Origin: Rhynochetos jubatus
Taxonomy: Eukaryota > Chordata > Aves > Eurypygiformes > Rhynochetidae
Direction: 5' to 3'
NCBI GenBank assembly: GCA_027574665.1
Contig: CM050690.1
Span: 33,760,357-33,824,356 of the forward strand
DNA: 64,000 nucleotides
Shown here: positions 27,691 through 41,485 of the stretch, piece after piece
Layout: the number at the start of each line of letters is the position of its first letter
Numbering within the stretch: the first letter of the stretch is position 1
The notes under the pieces: model-generated
Told to the model about the DNA's origin: nothing
Seen by the model: the letters and a program-made list of their open reading frames with translations, nothing else
Databases searched by the model: none
Position numbers and translations under genes: made by a program

Positions 27691-30392
27691 AGATCTCTGT
27701 TTAAAAGCATTAATGTATCATCCTTGACAGCTGTTCTGTTTTTGTCTGCCTGCACACTTACTACAAATATGACTTTTAAAGGAAAAAATATTTTGCTAAC
27801 TTGTAATTCCATTCAGAATAAATTCAATCAAAACTGCTTGCCAAAATGCTTATTCTTTTCAAGAAGTTGCATTTTTAAAATCGTATTTTCATGTTCTGCC
27901 AGTTATGTAAGATTTTATAAATATGCAGCACAGCAACAGCATACTGTAAATAATTTGGCAAGGAAAGTTGTTTAATTGAAGCCACTCTGAAAGGCTTTTC
28001 AGTGCATTTTATAAATGTAACAACAAAATTTTCAGTTGGACAGATTACATATGCCCTGCGTAATTGCTTAACAAGAAGATCTGTGTGGGACAAAGTATTT
28101 AACACAACAGAACACTTTGAACTTTTTAACTCTTAAAATTTCTACTAATTAAACTAATGAATTTGTATTCCTAAATTCATTAAGACTTTATTCAAGGCTT
28201 CAGATTAGCGTTTGAGTCTTGGGTTTGTTTGGTTTTTTGAAACACTCCTCACAATATTGCTCCTTTCCCTTCTTTCCTCTGTATCTGTTTTGTAAATATT
28301 TACAATTCCAAACAGCTCTCTAACACTGATTGTCATTTCCAACTATACAGAGTACCAACATAATGAGGGTCTCATCCATGACTGAGTCTTTGAGAACTAC
28401 TGGAGCACAATGCCTGCTGCCTTTGAAGAAACCCAGCAACCCTTGTGTCATGATGCCAAAATTGGCATAAATAATTGTGTGCTACATAGATCCGTAAGCC
28501 GGACCTTCCATACTCTTGGGAATTCCATCTTGAGGTAAAGACATAAGGAAACCTGTGAGGATAGAAGTGCAGTAGGCGCTCCTGCTGCTTCTCTTCAGTA
28601 AAGTTCAGTACAAAACTTTGCCATTGCACATGGCTCCTAAAGGAGCCGTCTTTAGTGCTGCACTTGGTTCTTCCAACTTCACTTTTCACTCCCCACTTCA
28701 TTAGCATGGTGAAGCTAAAATGAGTCATTTCCTCCCTGCTGGCCTTTCCATTAGAGATTTCTTACAGTATTTCTTCTTCCAGAGTTCTTGGGAATGGAAA
28801 TACACTCGGTTAGCCTTTGGAAAATTAAAAAAAAAATAAACCAAACAAACAAAGCTTTAAGCTGACACATGAATTACCAACATGAACTGACCCACTGCAA
28901 CAACTACAAGGATTTAAACAATAGCCCCTTCTTGTTCTCCACGGGGTGACAAGGCTGACTTTAGGTGACTAAGTCCCAGTGCTATCATTAACAATATAGT
29001 ACCCTGATATAATTTTCAACATTCCATCAACAGCATTTTAAAAAAGGTTTTCCCCATCACTAGGGGTTTTTTTCTTTATTCAAGTATAAAACTGTAATGA
29101 GTTTGCTAAAATAGAACGACAAAACAATGTTTATGAGGAAATAACTCTTCCACAGTTCCACCTTTTCAACTAGCTAACTGGTCTAAGAGAGTTATCAATT
29201 TTCATTGCCTTCTGCCAATTTATACTGCCTGAATTTTTTTCCAAGGTTTCCATTTCTAGACATTCATATAAGCATCCTTCTTCCTCTTAGTATTTCAGAC
29301 CACATAGCCACCACTGAGGGACAGACAGGCAACAACTCATTAGCAAGGTGTAAGTGTGGATTAAACTAGTTGAACAATGATGGCAGAACGGTTCTAATCT
29401 GAATTCAAAAGCACTCTTGCTTTCTTGATGTTGAGGCAGGAAAGTATTATTGTTCAAGTGAGCTGAGCAGCTCATCATGGCAGCTTTCCAATTTCAACAA
29501 CAAGGCTTGAAACACACTTCACATATGGCCAAAAATAACCAGATTAACTGATGGCTCTCAAATCAAGGAGACTTTCATTGTTTTTTGCACACACATTTAT
29601 TTTTCCCTCAAGAATAAACTTGCCCTGTTGAAGGGGTACAAAAAGATTCTTTTCTCCCGGAAGCATCTAATTCTAACCTTTTCGTATAGGCTACTTTTCA
29701 TCAGAACTACATAGACTAGAAAAAAATGACCCTTTGACAGATTATCTCAAAACTAATGAGAGCAAGACATACTTCATATTATTATGTGTAGAACTGCCTT
29801 AAAAACTTCATTCTTCCTTTTCTCTGCAGACAGATGTTTAAAGTATAACCAATACCTGCTTGCTTACTGTAGTACAGTATATGATGTACCAACGTCAAAA
29901 AAAGCCCAAAGACCAGATTTTTCAGGGCACTGAACTGATATTCCTCATCTATTCCATGTCTTTCAGGAAACAGGTATGACATAATGACTGCTTCTAATCA
30001 CTGTAATGCTGAGCTACACTTGGACTAGAGAATTAAAACTGAAAGTTAATTATCTAACGGCTGAAGTGGTCAAGAGCCTGACTGGTACTTCATTTATTAA
30101 GGTTCTGGAGTGAAAGTACTAAAAATTCTGAAATGAAGGTACTTCACGTACAAAACATTCAACGCAGAGTGATTAAAACAAAGCCAATTTATGACAAGGG
30201 AAGTCTAGGTTTGGAAAAAATAAAAGGAATAAAACCACAAAAAATTAAGTAGAAGCAACACAGTGAAATGCAAATGCCTTGAATTCTTAAGAAGTTATCC
30301 AGAGGCCTTGAGCAGGTAACTTTTCCACAGAATGACACGGAGATTACGGATAGACATATAGGTACTTTCAAGGCTAGGAACTTGTTTCTTAA

Positions 30393-30500
30393 TGTGCGGT
30401 CAACAGGCTGGAGGGAAGGGATGCCATCCAGAGGGGCCTGAACAGGCTGGAGAGGTGAGCCACTGCCAACCTCATGGAGTTCAACAAAGCCAAGTGCAAG
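30393..30500 (+). mobile_element. CR1 LINE internal fragment (RT region)
   Basis: The sequence from 'caggctggagggaagggatg' to 'acaaagccaagtgcaag' closely matches bases about 33137-33232 of the larger CR1 copy, with only a few differences. It corresponds to the ORF2 part that reads (A)IQRDLxRLERW...NLMKFNKAKCK. Both ends are cut, with no CR1 3' tail. It lies about 75 bp beyond the AOPEP exon 2 donor. Confidence 0.88.
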
Positions 30501-30573
30501 TCATATATTTAGTAAGATATATTTCTAATTATAAAATTATTGAAAATAATTTGCTATAGAAAAGACATTTCAC

Positions 30574-30740
30574 CTTCTCGAATCTGGACTGGTTCTGCTG
30601 AGTTTTCACCGCTCATTAACACCACAAAGCCTGCAGCTGTCCGGACTGAGGCTTGCCATGTTGACAAGGCAATGGGTGGTTCTTGGCATGGGAAAAGGGC
30701 TCTGTTGTTTATTGGCGATCCCATTGTATAAACGCATGGC
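30574..30740 (-). CDS. AOPEP: AOPEP coding exon 2 (about residues 269-325)
   Basis: This 167-nt exon follows a 'ccatccag' acceptor at 30748-30741. The first base G completes the split Arg codon from exon 1, and translation continues PCVYTMGSPINNRALFPCQE, which matches aminopeptidase O. This segment contains the PCQEPP-type turn typical of M1 peptidases just before the substrate-binding loops. It goes on through STWQASVRTAAGFVVLMSGE and ends at 'cgagaag' before donor GTGAAA at 30573, leaving phase 1. Reading past the donor reaches a stop within a few codons. A CR1 fragment begins only about 75 bp downstream of the donor. It is identified by homology and by phase fit to the exons on either side. 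Confidence 0.94.
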
Positions 30741-32279
30741 CTGGATGGAAGGAAAAGAGATTGAAGTTGGAGTTACAGTAAGAAAGACTGAATTTTTTCA
30801 TCAAAAATCAAACCTACCGTTGTACTGAGGGTTTTTCAACCTGTTATGTAGGTTTCAAACCTGCATGACACAAACCAATCAAAGTACAATCTAAGTCATT
30901 TAAGAGAGTATGAAGAAAAGCAAGATGACCACAATAATTTTTACATAAATCAGAAAAGAGTAAGTCCAGTCTTTCCCTTCTCTTGCTTCTGCACGAGCCT
31001 CCCAGCCTCATACAACAGCTCTCAGCTGAACACACAAGGCCAAAGAAGGTTTCTGAATATATTCTGAAGATGGCATTGCAGAGCTTCACCAACTCCTGTA
31101 ACATCTCCCTGTCTCCATGACAGTAGTGCTTTCATTTCAACACTGTACAGCCTGGAGGGTCATCTAAACTCAGAGCAGTAGTTCTAGTAGATCTAGCCTT
31201 GAGCCTTCCTTAGGGCAACACTCAGTAAATCTTGGCACTTTTGTATTTCGCCTTGCAGTAAGGTAATGCACACTAGGTCATCGGCCTTTCAGAATTTTAA
31301 CCACAGGGCATATAATCAGAAGAAAGCATTTCTTCTCTATCAGCCTCAGATTCCTTCTTGTTTTCCACAGAGCAATCTTCCTGGCTCTTTTTGCAGTTTC
31401 TCTAACCCTCTCCTAGGGAAGCCTCTTCACCCATTGCCCCTCTCCAATTTCATGCAACCCCATTTCTTATTAACAGCTTAGCCACACCTGGGAAGGTAAC
31501 AAGGCCTTTCATTAACTCCTTATAGCTTGCTATTGCTGGTGCACAGGTGTCATAATTCTTGATTTACTTCTTTTGTTGCATCTTCCAGTGTTATCTTAAT
31601 ACCTAATACTTGTGTAACACCACCCCTTAGTCTAAAAATATCTACGTTTTCAAATATATATTATACAAAACAAAGAGTCAGTAGGTTTCCCCAGCTAAAG
31701 AAAGAAAATCTTGAAAGCATTACTTCGCTGCACTGTTTTTGAAAACCTATGATATTTAAAGCCAATATTCTGGGAGTACAACACATTGCTTTGTGAATGC
31801 TTTAGGCTAAAAATATTCTGATCAGTATCTTTTATAACTTGAGTTTAAAAATCACTAGCACTTTGGAAAATAGGAGACAAACTGTTAGGGCAAAACTATT
31901 TTGCAATGGCTAAGATCTGAGAATCTTGGTTACTCCCTTCCAAACACCACCTCCATTCAAATTATTCCTTCCCTCAATTCAACTCTAAACTACAGAGGGA
32001 AAGAACTTAGAGAAATGGACAGCCAAGATGAAAAATATTCTGAAGCTATTTTTGCCCACTTGTCAAAAGTGCTACCTGTGCTATTGGATCCAGAGCTGTC
32101 CATGGCACAGCCAAATTACTGTGTCTTAACTAATGCAGGCCAGCTGGCCTTCCAGTAACACACGGGGAAACTGCAGTTTAAACAGCCCTGTTGTTAATGC
32201 ACACAAACAGGAAAAGAAAACAACCCGTGTCCCTCTGCTATGTATCAGACTGAACACAGTAGGACATAGACATATGACC

Positions 32280-33825
32280 TGGTTACCCAGGGTATTGAGA
32301 AGGCTGAGGTACTCAATGACTCTTCCAACTCAGTCTTCACCACCAAGTGCTCAAGCCACATCGCCAAAATTGCAGAAAGCAAAGACAGAAACTGGGAGAA
32401 TTCAGAACGGCCCACGGTAGGAGAAGACCGGGTTCGAGACCATCTAAAGAACCTGAAGGTGCACAAGTCTATGGGAACCAATGCAATATATCGATGGGTC
32501 CTGAGGGAAGTAGCGGATGAAGTTGTTAAGCCACTATCCATCATATTTGAGGGGTCGTGGCAGTCCAGTTCTCACTGGCTGGAAATCAGGAAACATTATC
32601 TCCATTTTTAAAAAGGGAAAAAAGGAAGACTCGGGTAACTACAGGTCAGTCAGTCTCACCTCTGTGCACCGCAAGACCGTGGAGCTGATCCCCCTGGAAA
32701 CTATGCTAAGGCACATGGGAAATAAGGAGGTGATTGCAACAGCCAACATGGCTTCACTAAATGCAAATCATGTCTGACAAATTTGGTGGCCTTCTACGAT
32801 GCGGTCACAACACCGCTGGATAAAGGGAAGAGCAACTGACGTCATCTGCCAGGATTTGTACAAAGCATTTGACACCATCCTGTACAACATCCTTGTCTCT
32901 AAATTGGGGAGACATGGATTTGACAGATGGACCACTCAACGGATATGGAACTGGCTGGATGGTCACACTGAAAGAGTTGCAGTCCCTGTCCAAGAGGAAA
33001 CCAGTGATAAGCCGTGTTCCTCAGGGGTTGGTATTGGGACCAGTGCTGTTGCATCTTTGTCAGTAACATGGACACTGGGACTGAGTGCACCCTCCGCAAA
33101 TTTGCCAACGACAGCAAGCTGCGTGGGTGCAGTCGACATGCTGGAGGGAAGGGATGCCATCCAGAGGGACCTGGGCAGGCTGGAGAGGTGGGCCACTGCC
33201 AACCTCATGAAGTTCAACAAGGCCACGTGCAAGGTCCTAAACATGGGTTGGGGCAATCCCAAACACAAGTACAGGCCGGGCTCACGAGCCTGAACCAGTA
33301 CAAATATCAGTACAGACTCAAAACCAGCTCTGGAGCCTTCAGCATAAGAAGAATATGGACCGGTTGGAGCGAGTCCAGAGGAAGCCACGAAGATGCTCAG
33401 AGGGCTGGAGCACCTCTGCTATGAAGAAAGGCTGAGAGAATTGGGCTTGTTCAGCCTGGAGAAGAGAAGGTTCTGGGGAGACCTTATAGCACCTTCCAGT
33501 ACCTGAAGGGGCCGACAAGGAAACTCAGGGGGACTTTTTACAAGGGCCTGTAGTGACAGGACAAGGGGTAATGGGTTTAAATTGAAAGCAGGGAGATTTA
33601 TATTAGATATCAGGGAAAAATTCTTCCTGGAGTGGGTGGTGAGGCACTGGAACAGGTTGCCCAGAGAAGCTGTGGGTGCCCCATCCCTGGCAGTGTTCAA
33701 GGCCAGGCTGGATGAGGCTTGGAGGAACCTGGTCTAGTGGAGGGTGTCCCTGCCCATGGCAGGGGGATTGGAACTAGATGGTCTGTAAGGCTCCTTCCAA
33801 CCCAAACAATTCTGTGATTCCATGA
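32280..33825 (+). mobile_element. CR1 LINE, 5'-truncated and internally deleted
   Basis: This 1.5 kb copy shows CR1 ORF2 pieces in order: a 'TVGEDRVRDHLKNLKVHKS' block, GNIISIFKKGKKEDSGNYRS, LLETMLRHM-like, GRATDVICQDLYKAFDTI (motif A), VPQGLVLGPVL (motif B), FANDSK where FADD is expected (motif C), and KFNKATCKVLNMGWGNPKHK. It jumps near 33290-33360 straight to [20 protein letters not shown], so a middle segment is missing. Then come RGNGFKLK and [20 protein letters not shown], and the 3' UTR ends ccaacccaaacaattctgtg. Frameshifts and stops are frequent. It is antisense in the intron between AOPEP exons 1 and 2. Confidence 0.94.
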
Positions 33826-36800
33826 AAATCTGCTATGAAAACAATAATGAAACATGCAAGTTCTAAATTTCTAGAGGAAACTATGAGAATAACGATTACA
33901 CCAGCTTTTCATTATATATTCATTCATTAATAGTAAGATCACCTGGAGGCTTGACTGACAGCATGCCTTCAACTGACATGTCAGCTAAAATTGAACAGTC
34001 TTCTGTTCTGCTTTAGTGAGAAGTATTTGTAATGTGAACTCATTATTTTTTTTTAATCTTTCCTTCTTTCACTGGAATTTTTTAATCTATTTTCTTCTCA
34101 CTCTAAAATATACCTTCATAGATACTTTTGCTTCCCATGAAAAACATGGTTTACTGTACTATTTTTTTATACTTCATTTACAGTAGCAATTTATTCTTAC
34201 ATTGGTAGTAGTGCAGTGTTACTTTAGGACACTCACTGCAGCTGACAGTTTTCTTTCTTTCTGGGTGAAGCAGGACAATTCCAGCACGCAAGAGGACCAG
34301 AAACATAATTCTTATCCTGATATGGATGAGATTTTTCATCTAAGCCAGAAAAAGAAAAATTACTACCTTTCAAGGTACATTAAAGAATAGCAATGACAAA
34401 TAATTCGTTTCACACTGCTTTTGCCAGTTGATACAAAAGCTGCCTTTTTTGATTTATCCGTACCACCACTAGCAAGAAAATGCATAGTTCCTTTCCTTGT
34501 TCCTACTATCTATCCTCTTCATTTCTCTTCATTAATTCTAATGGTCTTGTAACATTCAAATCATCTACTTGTGTAATATGTTGTTTATGACAGACATAAT
34601 CTTCACCACCATAGGTTGGAAGAGACAAGGAAATTGAACACAGCAAAACTACGATAAGCAAAGAACTCAGACTATTTGTTTCATTGCTTGTTATATTGGA
34701 AAAAGGAGCACCCACGAAACACAAAATACATCTCTGGTCACTCCTTTGGACAACTTTCTGACTAATGATTCCCAGTGACCAACAATCTAGGCTACTGGAG
34801 AAATCAAGCACTAGTTTTAGTATTGTTTGGTTTTGCTCCAAGAGGAGACTTGGGGCTGTCTGTTGTTCAGTAATCTCCCAGAGCCAAACATTCTGAGTAA
34901 AATTTGATTCATGCAATCCTAACTCATCAGTATTCCATATATTTTCGTAACATAACAAAACCAGTTCAAACCAGCTCTTGGCAGATCTCTCTCTCCCATG
35001 TAACTATCAATTATAACAACAAACTAAGCTACTACCTTGAAGTTAATAATAAATGTTCAGTTGGTACTCTGTTCTCTGAACAGGAATCTGCAGGTCTTCT
35101 TCAAGATAGCTGCCATCAAACACCTGAATCACGTCTTAAGGCTTAGCCAGGTCAACCTACTTTAGTTAGTGCCTGTTTGAAGCTTTCTCAAGTAAAATGC
35201 TCAGCTCAGCAACTCTAACCCTTTCCTGTATTTGAAAACATGCATTTCCAGGCTCCAAGGGCACAGAATGATGCTAACTCATGCCACTGAAAAATAAACA
35301 TCTATTTTCATGACACGTGTTCTAATCTGCAGATTGAAACTATGACAATCCGACTCTTTTTTTCCAATTTCTACCCTGGAAAAAATTTGCTTTGAAAATC
35401 TCAAATATATTACGAAAATTCAGTGGATGCCTCAGACTCCATAAAGTTTATAGATAAAGGGTTACATTGTCACAAACCTGTATTACTAGTGAAAGAGAGA
35501 ACTCTTTCTTCCAAACTACTCTCAGTAGCATATTCCAAAAAACTCAGCTCCAAGACATTCTCTCCCGCTTGCTTTCAGCTACATTAGCTCCCTAATATGC
35601 CTTATCACCCAGCTGTACATACATTATGTCATCATACCAGTGGTGGAAGGACCAGTATCCAGGTTTAGAGAGGTCAAGAGTGTCACTTTCAGTGAGTGTA
35701 TTTTGGTAGCTTTCCTCATTCCTTTCTAGTTCTCCCTCCTTCCCTCTTTTCATTAGTACAGAATAGCTCTGCAGTTGACTCTATATTGCTAATACCTTTT
35801 GGAGACAGAAAATACAAACACAAAGCATTATGCTGAACTTCAAGGGTAATCAGAAAGACTTCACTCTAATTAGGGAAAAACTGTGTGATCCTGCCTGGGA
35901 ATCAGTACGATTATCCTCTTTTTTTTTTTGCAGGCCTACTGCAAACATGTTCGGAGTGTTGCCTAAAATACCCAGGTATGTGAATATGATTAGTAAATCA
36001 TTTGTAGCCCACTCCCAGACAATATCCGCTGCAAATTGCCAGCTCACCATAGCCAAATGCAATTCTTCACTCTTAAGTTCCAGCCACTAAGGACACAAAC
36101 CACAGTTTGGTAACCTTTAGATGGTCATTTGACCTCTGTAGGACATAAAAGATGGTAGACTAAAACAATTCTAAATCAAAATTTTGAAGACTGATGTTTG
36201 GAGAACAATCCTTCCACATGTGAAATGGTGACATCTTGCTTCTCCAACAGTCTCTAGATAAAATAATTCTTGCAAATGGTTCTGAAACATAAGGAACTTA
36301 AAAATAGTAAAGATTTATTAAACTCCACTTCTTCATTTTTGGTATCATTGTGACCGACACTAGAAACATGGTGTTTACAACTACACAAAACATTTTATTT
36401 TAGGTTCTATTTCCATATACATTCAACGTACTACATAACACATTCTGATTGACCACAGTGCCAAAGAAAAGTATGACTTTTTAAGAGCTTATCTTCAGAA
36501 GTACCCTAATTTACAAATAGCTCTTGTCACCTGTGCATCCTAACAGCTGCAAGTACCCTTTTCAAACATGACTTGCATTTCAAAACATGTGTGTCTTAAG
36601 GAGAAGCAGGCTTGAAACTGCCAGTTTCAAAAAAGGTAAAATCTCTGGTTTTTATCTGCAGACAAAAAATAATGAGGGATCGTGCCAGTCTCTCTGTCAG
36701 TGAGATCCAGCCTGACACAGACTCCTGACTCTTTCCACAAAACAGATCACAATAGATTCGGCAGAACTTTTTTACCAGTTCTTTGCTGTTTCAGCAGAAT

Positions 36801-39800
36801 CGGTAACATCAAATTATTTAAGCAGGAAACCACGGTCTGTTTTCTTTCTACGTTAGGTATCACCTCTTCGGATATTCTCCTAATCACTATCTACCTCAGA
36901 TGCTTCAGCTGCACATTACAGAAATGCAAGATTATGAGGAACCATACAGTTCAGTGGTGGCTGAGATACTGTTGAACACTGCATCTGAAAGTAGGCATTT
37001 CATTACAGAACATACGCTAGCATTAGCACTTCTACCTAACTGTACATTTATGCTTGCTGTATTCACCTTCATAGCTTTTATAAAGGCAAAAATATTTCCT
37101 GAGCTCTTTAAGCATACACTGATGTTTCAATCCAATAATAAAGATCATAAAGATAATCAACTGGACAGGTACAAAATATTTTTAAAATCTAAGATTTAAA
37201 TTGGTCAAATAAATATCAAGATATCATAATCATTTTTTAAAGCAGATAATTTCACATTTTCCAATATTTCCCAGTTTGGAAAATTAGCACAAGGTTAATT
37301 CTTTCTACAGTGTTTCCCCAAAATTGCTCAATCATCCTCTAGTAGCATCTAAAAATATACTTTTTCCATAGCATTCCCATGAAAATCATACACTTGATTC
37401 AACTTGTCTCCTTTACTTCCCAGAACTTCTCTTTTTCTGTAAATCTGGTATCTAGGGCTCAACCTGAAAAAGTAAACGCATGTGACTTACCGATTCATGT
37501 ACTTATTCATGTATACAACGCACGGTAGCTTACAGGATTAGGACCCAGCACTGAAAGGTTTCAGTGTCGTGGAATGTCTTTCACTGATGTCACTCATATC
37601 AAAGATACGCTTTCATTCCTAATCTCACAATGAGGAAATGAGTTCCCTTCATTTCTGCAGCCATTCATTAATATAAATAAAACCATTAACCAATTTATGA
37701 CAGCACTAGAAGTGGCAATAAGTAGGGCAGAAAAAAGGTGGGAGACATTTCCCATTAGAGGTGAATTCGAAAGACTGCTAGGGAAATTACCTCTTTAAAT
37801 GTAATACAAATGTGTTTAAGCCTTTTCTTAAACAATAGAGATGAGATCCCAGGATACTTTAATTAATAAGGATTCTTAACAATGATCATGAGAAAGCACT
37901 TAATTGGAAATACACTGGCAGCCATGCTGACTCAACACTGCTACAGAGCCTTAAGGGTTAGGCAAAACTGCTTAAACACCTTGATGGGCTAGCAAAAAAA
38001 TTTCTCCTTCCCAGTAATGAAAGATGTTTTACACACATTATTCCCTCCACAAACTGGTTATTATAGTGTCGAAAATAATTTTTATTTTAAATAATTTTAT
38101 AATATTTAATATTTGTAAGAATACATCAAATAAAAAAGTGTAATTTTGTTAAAGTTGCAACATTACCTTCTTAGTTTGAAAACCCAGTGCAGTACTGTGT
38201 TAGAAAACAACTGAAAAACTTTGAAACAGAACTGCTCTTTGTTCATGATAAATATATTACAAATATTACAATCAATTTTTTTCTATTGTAATAATTACAT
38301 CATTGATCACTGTTAAAAGTTACTTAAGTAGTTACACATTGTCACTTATATATTCTTTTCCTCTATTTTGCCCCTTGTTAGTATTTCCGCATAAAAGCAT
38401 GTTATTACCAAAAACATGTTCTAAGGCTAAAGAAAGCCTTCCTTCTTGATGATTAATGTATTTTCTAATATCAAAAGCCCAAACAGAAAACAGTTGAGAT
38501 TCCATGTTTTCAGTTCCTCTACTGAAAACAGAAGTGTGCCCTGCTGTGCTAACATCAGGTCTGTACATGCATATCTCAACTTGCCTAAACTCAACCCACA
38601 AAGCTTTAACTGATTTTTCTTGTGTATTATAACACATCATTGTTTGAAATAAAGAAATTGTAAATCTTTACAAAACAGTGCATAGGTTAGATTTCAAAAA
38701 ATTGTGCTAGTACTGAATTAGAGGAAACATACTGGAAGTGACTGCACAACACCTGTACTTTATTACTTGCTTTACTTTCTTTGGGGATTATAGATTCCTC
38801 TGGGAAAGGATTTGACATCTGCCTAAAAAAACATCACACACATAACTTGGAACAATTTAAAGAATACCCCTGTGAGAATATAAAGTAACAGTATCTTCCC
38901 CATATGTCATAAATGGGCTTTATTTTTAGAAAGGGAAGTAAAAATACGACAGCAATTTGTAAAATGAACTTTACTACGACATTTATGGGTTCATCACATA
39001 TGTAATTTGATTTTAAATATGCAGCCAGAAAATATTGTAATGACTGTGATATGAAAACTTATTTTCTGACAGGCATTAGTTTCTGGAATACCCTACAAAA
39101 GACTGAAAATAAACCAGCTTGAGACTATTTGCTACCATCACGCTGACTGACACACATCAAGCCATCATTTCCTGCTTCATTATTGATTCATAGAATTCCA
39201 TGTGTTCGTGTACAACTGCCATGAAATGTCTCTAGAGTAAGAACAACACTTTGCAGTGAAAGGGAAAAAAAGACAAAACTAAAAGACGTTAGTGAGTTAG
39301 GTGCTTAAAAGAAATCTTCAAATGCTCAAAACATACAGACAAGGCACAGTAGAGTCCTGTGCCACCTGAGTGTTGTTAGTCTCAAAGACTTCAGTTAGGG
39401 GCAGGCAGACATGGACATGCCGTGTCACCACAGGCAATCGCCCTACCTTCGCATGCAGTCAAAATTCAAAATTTTCACAACTAAAGATACTATACTGAGT
39501 TAAATCTCCTAAACTCATGCCAAAAATAACTCTTTGGGGAGTGAGAAATTGAGGGGAAAGAGGAAGAGGTAATGAGCATGACTGAGACATTCCTGGTCTT
39601 GATGGTGCTCATGGTTTAGCAGAATTTCCTAACTACCACATGTAAAATTAAAAGGCATCATTTTCCTCCCTAATGGCAATGTCAGTGAGAAGACTCTTAA
39701 TTTCATAACTGAAATGCAAGGTAACGATATATCTCTACTTTGGGTATGAAAAGCAATTATTCAATTGGACCAAATTCTTTCCTCATCTTCCAATTCTGTT

Positions 39801-39875
39801 CCTGTTTTTTAGGTACCATAAAGAACTAACAGCCACTAAAATCCAGCTTTGAGCATTACAATAAAACAATTACTG

Positions 39876-40791
39876 TGTTGGGTTTATGTGGTGGGTCAGT
39901 GTTGTTAGCAGGGAGGGGGCCACAAGGGTGTCACCCGTGAGAAGCTGCTAAAAGCTCCCGAAGCTCCACATTGGACCCACCCCTGGCCAAGGCCAAGCCA
40001 GGCAGCACCTCTGTGGTTGACGTGTTCAAGAGGAGAAAAAATAAAAATGAAGCAGCAAAGGAAGTGGAAACAGTGTGGAGAGACAAGTAGGAGTGGGATG
40101 TGGGAAAGACAACTCTGCAGACCCTCAGGTCAGTGTGGAAAGGCTGGGAGGAGGTGCCCAGAGCAGAGGTTCCCCTCAGCCCGTGGTGAGAGGGCAGGAT
40201 GTGCCCTGCAGTCATGGAGAGTTATGGGGGAGCAGAGACCCCCCTGCAGCCTGAGGAGGGTCCCACACTGGAGCAGGCAGCTGTGCCCGAAGGAGCCCAT
40301 GTCTCTGTGGGAAGCCTGTGCTGGAGCAGGCTGCTCCTGAAGGACGGCACCCCATGGAAGGGACCCTCGCTGGAGCAGGGACAGAGTGTAAGGAGTCCCA
40401 CCTTGAGGGGGAAGGAGCGGCAGAGAGAGTGTGTGATAAACTGATCACAACTCTCATTCCCTGTGGCCCCGTGTTGCTGGTGGGGAGAAAGTAGGGAAAC
40501 AGGGAACAAAGGTGAGACTGGGAAGAAGGGAGAGGTGAGGGGAAGACAGTTTTAAGATCTGGCTTTATCTCTCATTGTCCTACTCCGATTTGACTGGCAA
40601 CTAATTAAATCAATTTTTTTCCCGAGTCAAGTGTGTTTTGCCCATGACCATAACCAGTGAGTGATCCTTCCCTGTCCTTGCCTCAACCCGTGAGTCTTTC
40701 CTGATATTTTCTCCTCCATATCCCACTCAGAGGGAGGAGGGAGTGAGTGGCTGTGTGGTCCCTAGTTGCTGGCTGGGATTAAATCATGACA
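39876..40791 (+). mobile_element. Solo LTR of avian endogenous retrovirus
   Basis: The element starts tgttgggtttatgtggtggg and ends gggattaaatcatgaca, with TG/CA termini and a length of about 916 bp. The order of blocks matches a well-known bird LTR group: the gagaagctgctaaaagctcc block, several degenerate 'ctggagcagg' repeats in the middle, a 'ggaaggagcggcagagaga' block, then the 'gttttgcccatgacc' tail. It is more GC-rich than the surrounding intron. It lies antisense to AOPEP in the intron after coding exon 1, about 0.7 kb from that exon. No internal retroviral genes flank it. The polyadenylation-signal region near 40600 appears changed (no intact AATAAA seen). No clear target-site duplication was seen. 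Confidence 0.85.
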
Positions 40792-41485
40792 GTTGTACAA
40801 GTCAAGAGTGGATTGTAGTTTCTCTCCTATTAAAGAGTTTATCTTGAAGATTTCTGTGCAGCACTGTGTGCTGCCACAAATGCTAGATAAAATGCCAATT
40901 CTTGCAGTTTCAGTTTACAGTTCATTTGCTGTCATCAATGTACTTTACATAACAGATGCAGGAGATTTTAAAAGTTGATTATGAGAGACTAAACAGGAAA
41001 AGACTGCATCTCTAAACTTATTACAATATTGATAAAAGACTAGTTGTGAAGCAATTCAATTAAATATTATGTATACTGGTCTTTATGCTGTATGATCAGT
41101 TGTGTAAGCCAGGAAGGAAAAAGAACACAAAGCATTAAAGTGAAAACAACCTGTCATGCATACCTTCTCTTCCCCTAGGTGATAATTCCCTATTCCCTGC
41201 ACACCTTTATTCCAACATACAACACTTATTTACTACCACTCAGGATGAGCAAACGCAATCCCTTAGAAAGGCATGAGGTCTGCGAGTCCATTGGGTTTTC
41301 TTGAGCAGAAAGTTTGTTGTCTGTTCTCCTACAGGACAGCAGCAGGATTCAAACCAAGGATGAAATTAAAACAACAGAATAGAATGGTCATCATCCTCAC
41401 AGTTACTCATCATTACACAATTCTACATTCTTGCAGCTATGTTCCAAATTAGTGTGGGCAAAGCTTTCAGCTAACATTTACATAC

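Noticed and set aside
32963-33388. 141-codon minus-strand frame in the 33 kb CR1
   Set aside because: It is the antisense shadow of CR1 ORF2.
34506-34958. 150-codon minus-strand frame in an AOPEP intron
   Set aside because: No family resemblance and no flanking splice signals that fit AOPEP phase; probably chance.
40017-40509. Several overlapping 80-107-codon frames near 40.2 kb
   Set aside because: All fall inside the solo LTR, which is GC-richer and noncoding.
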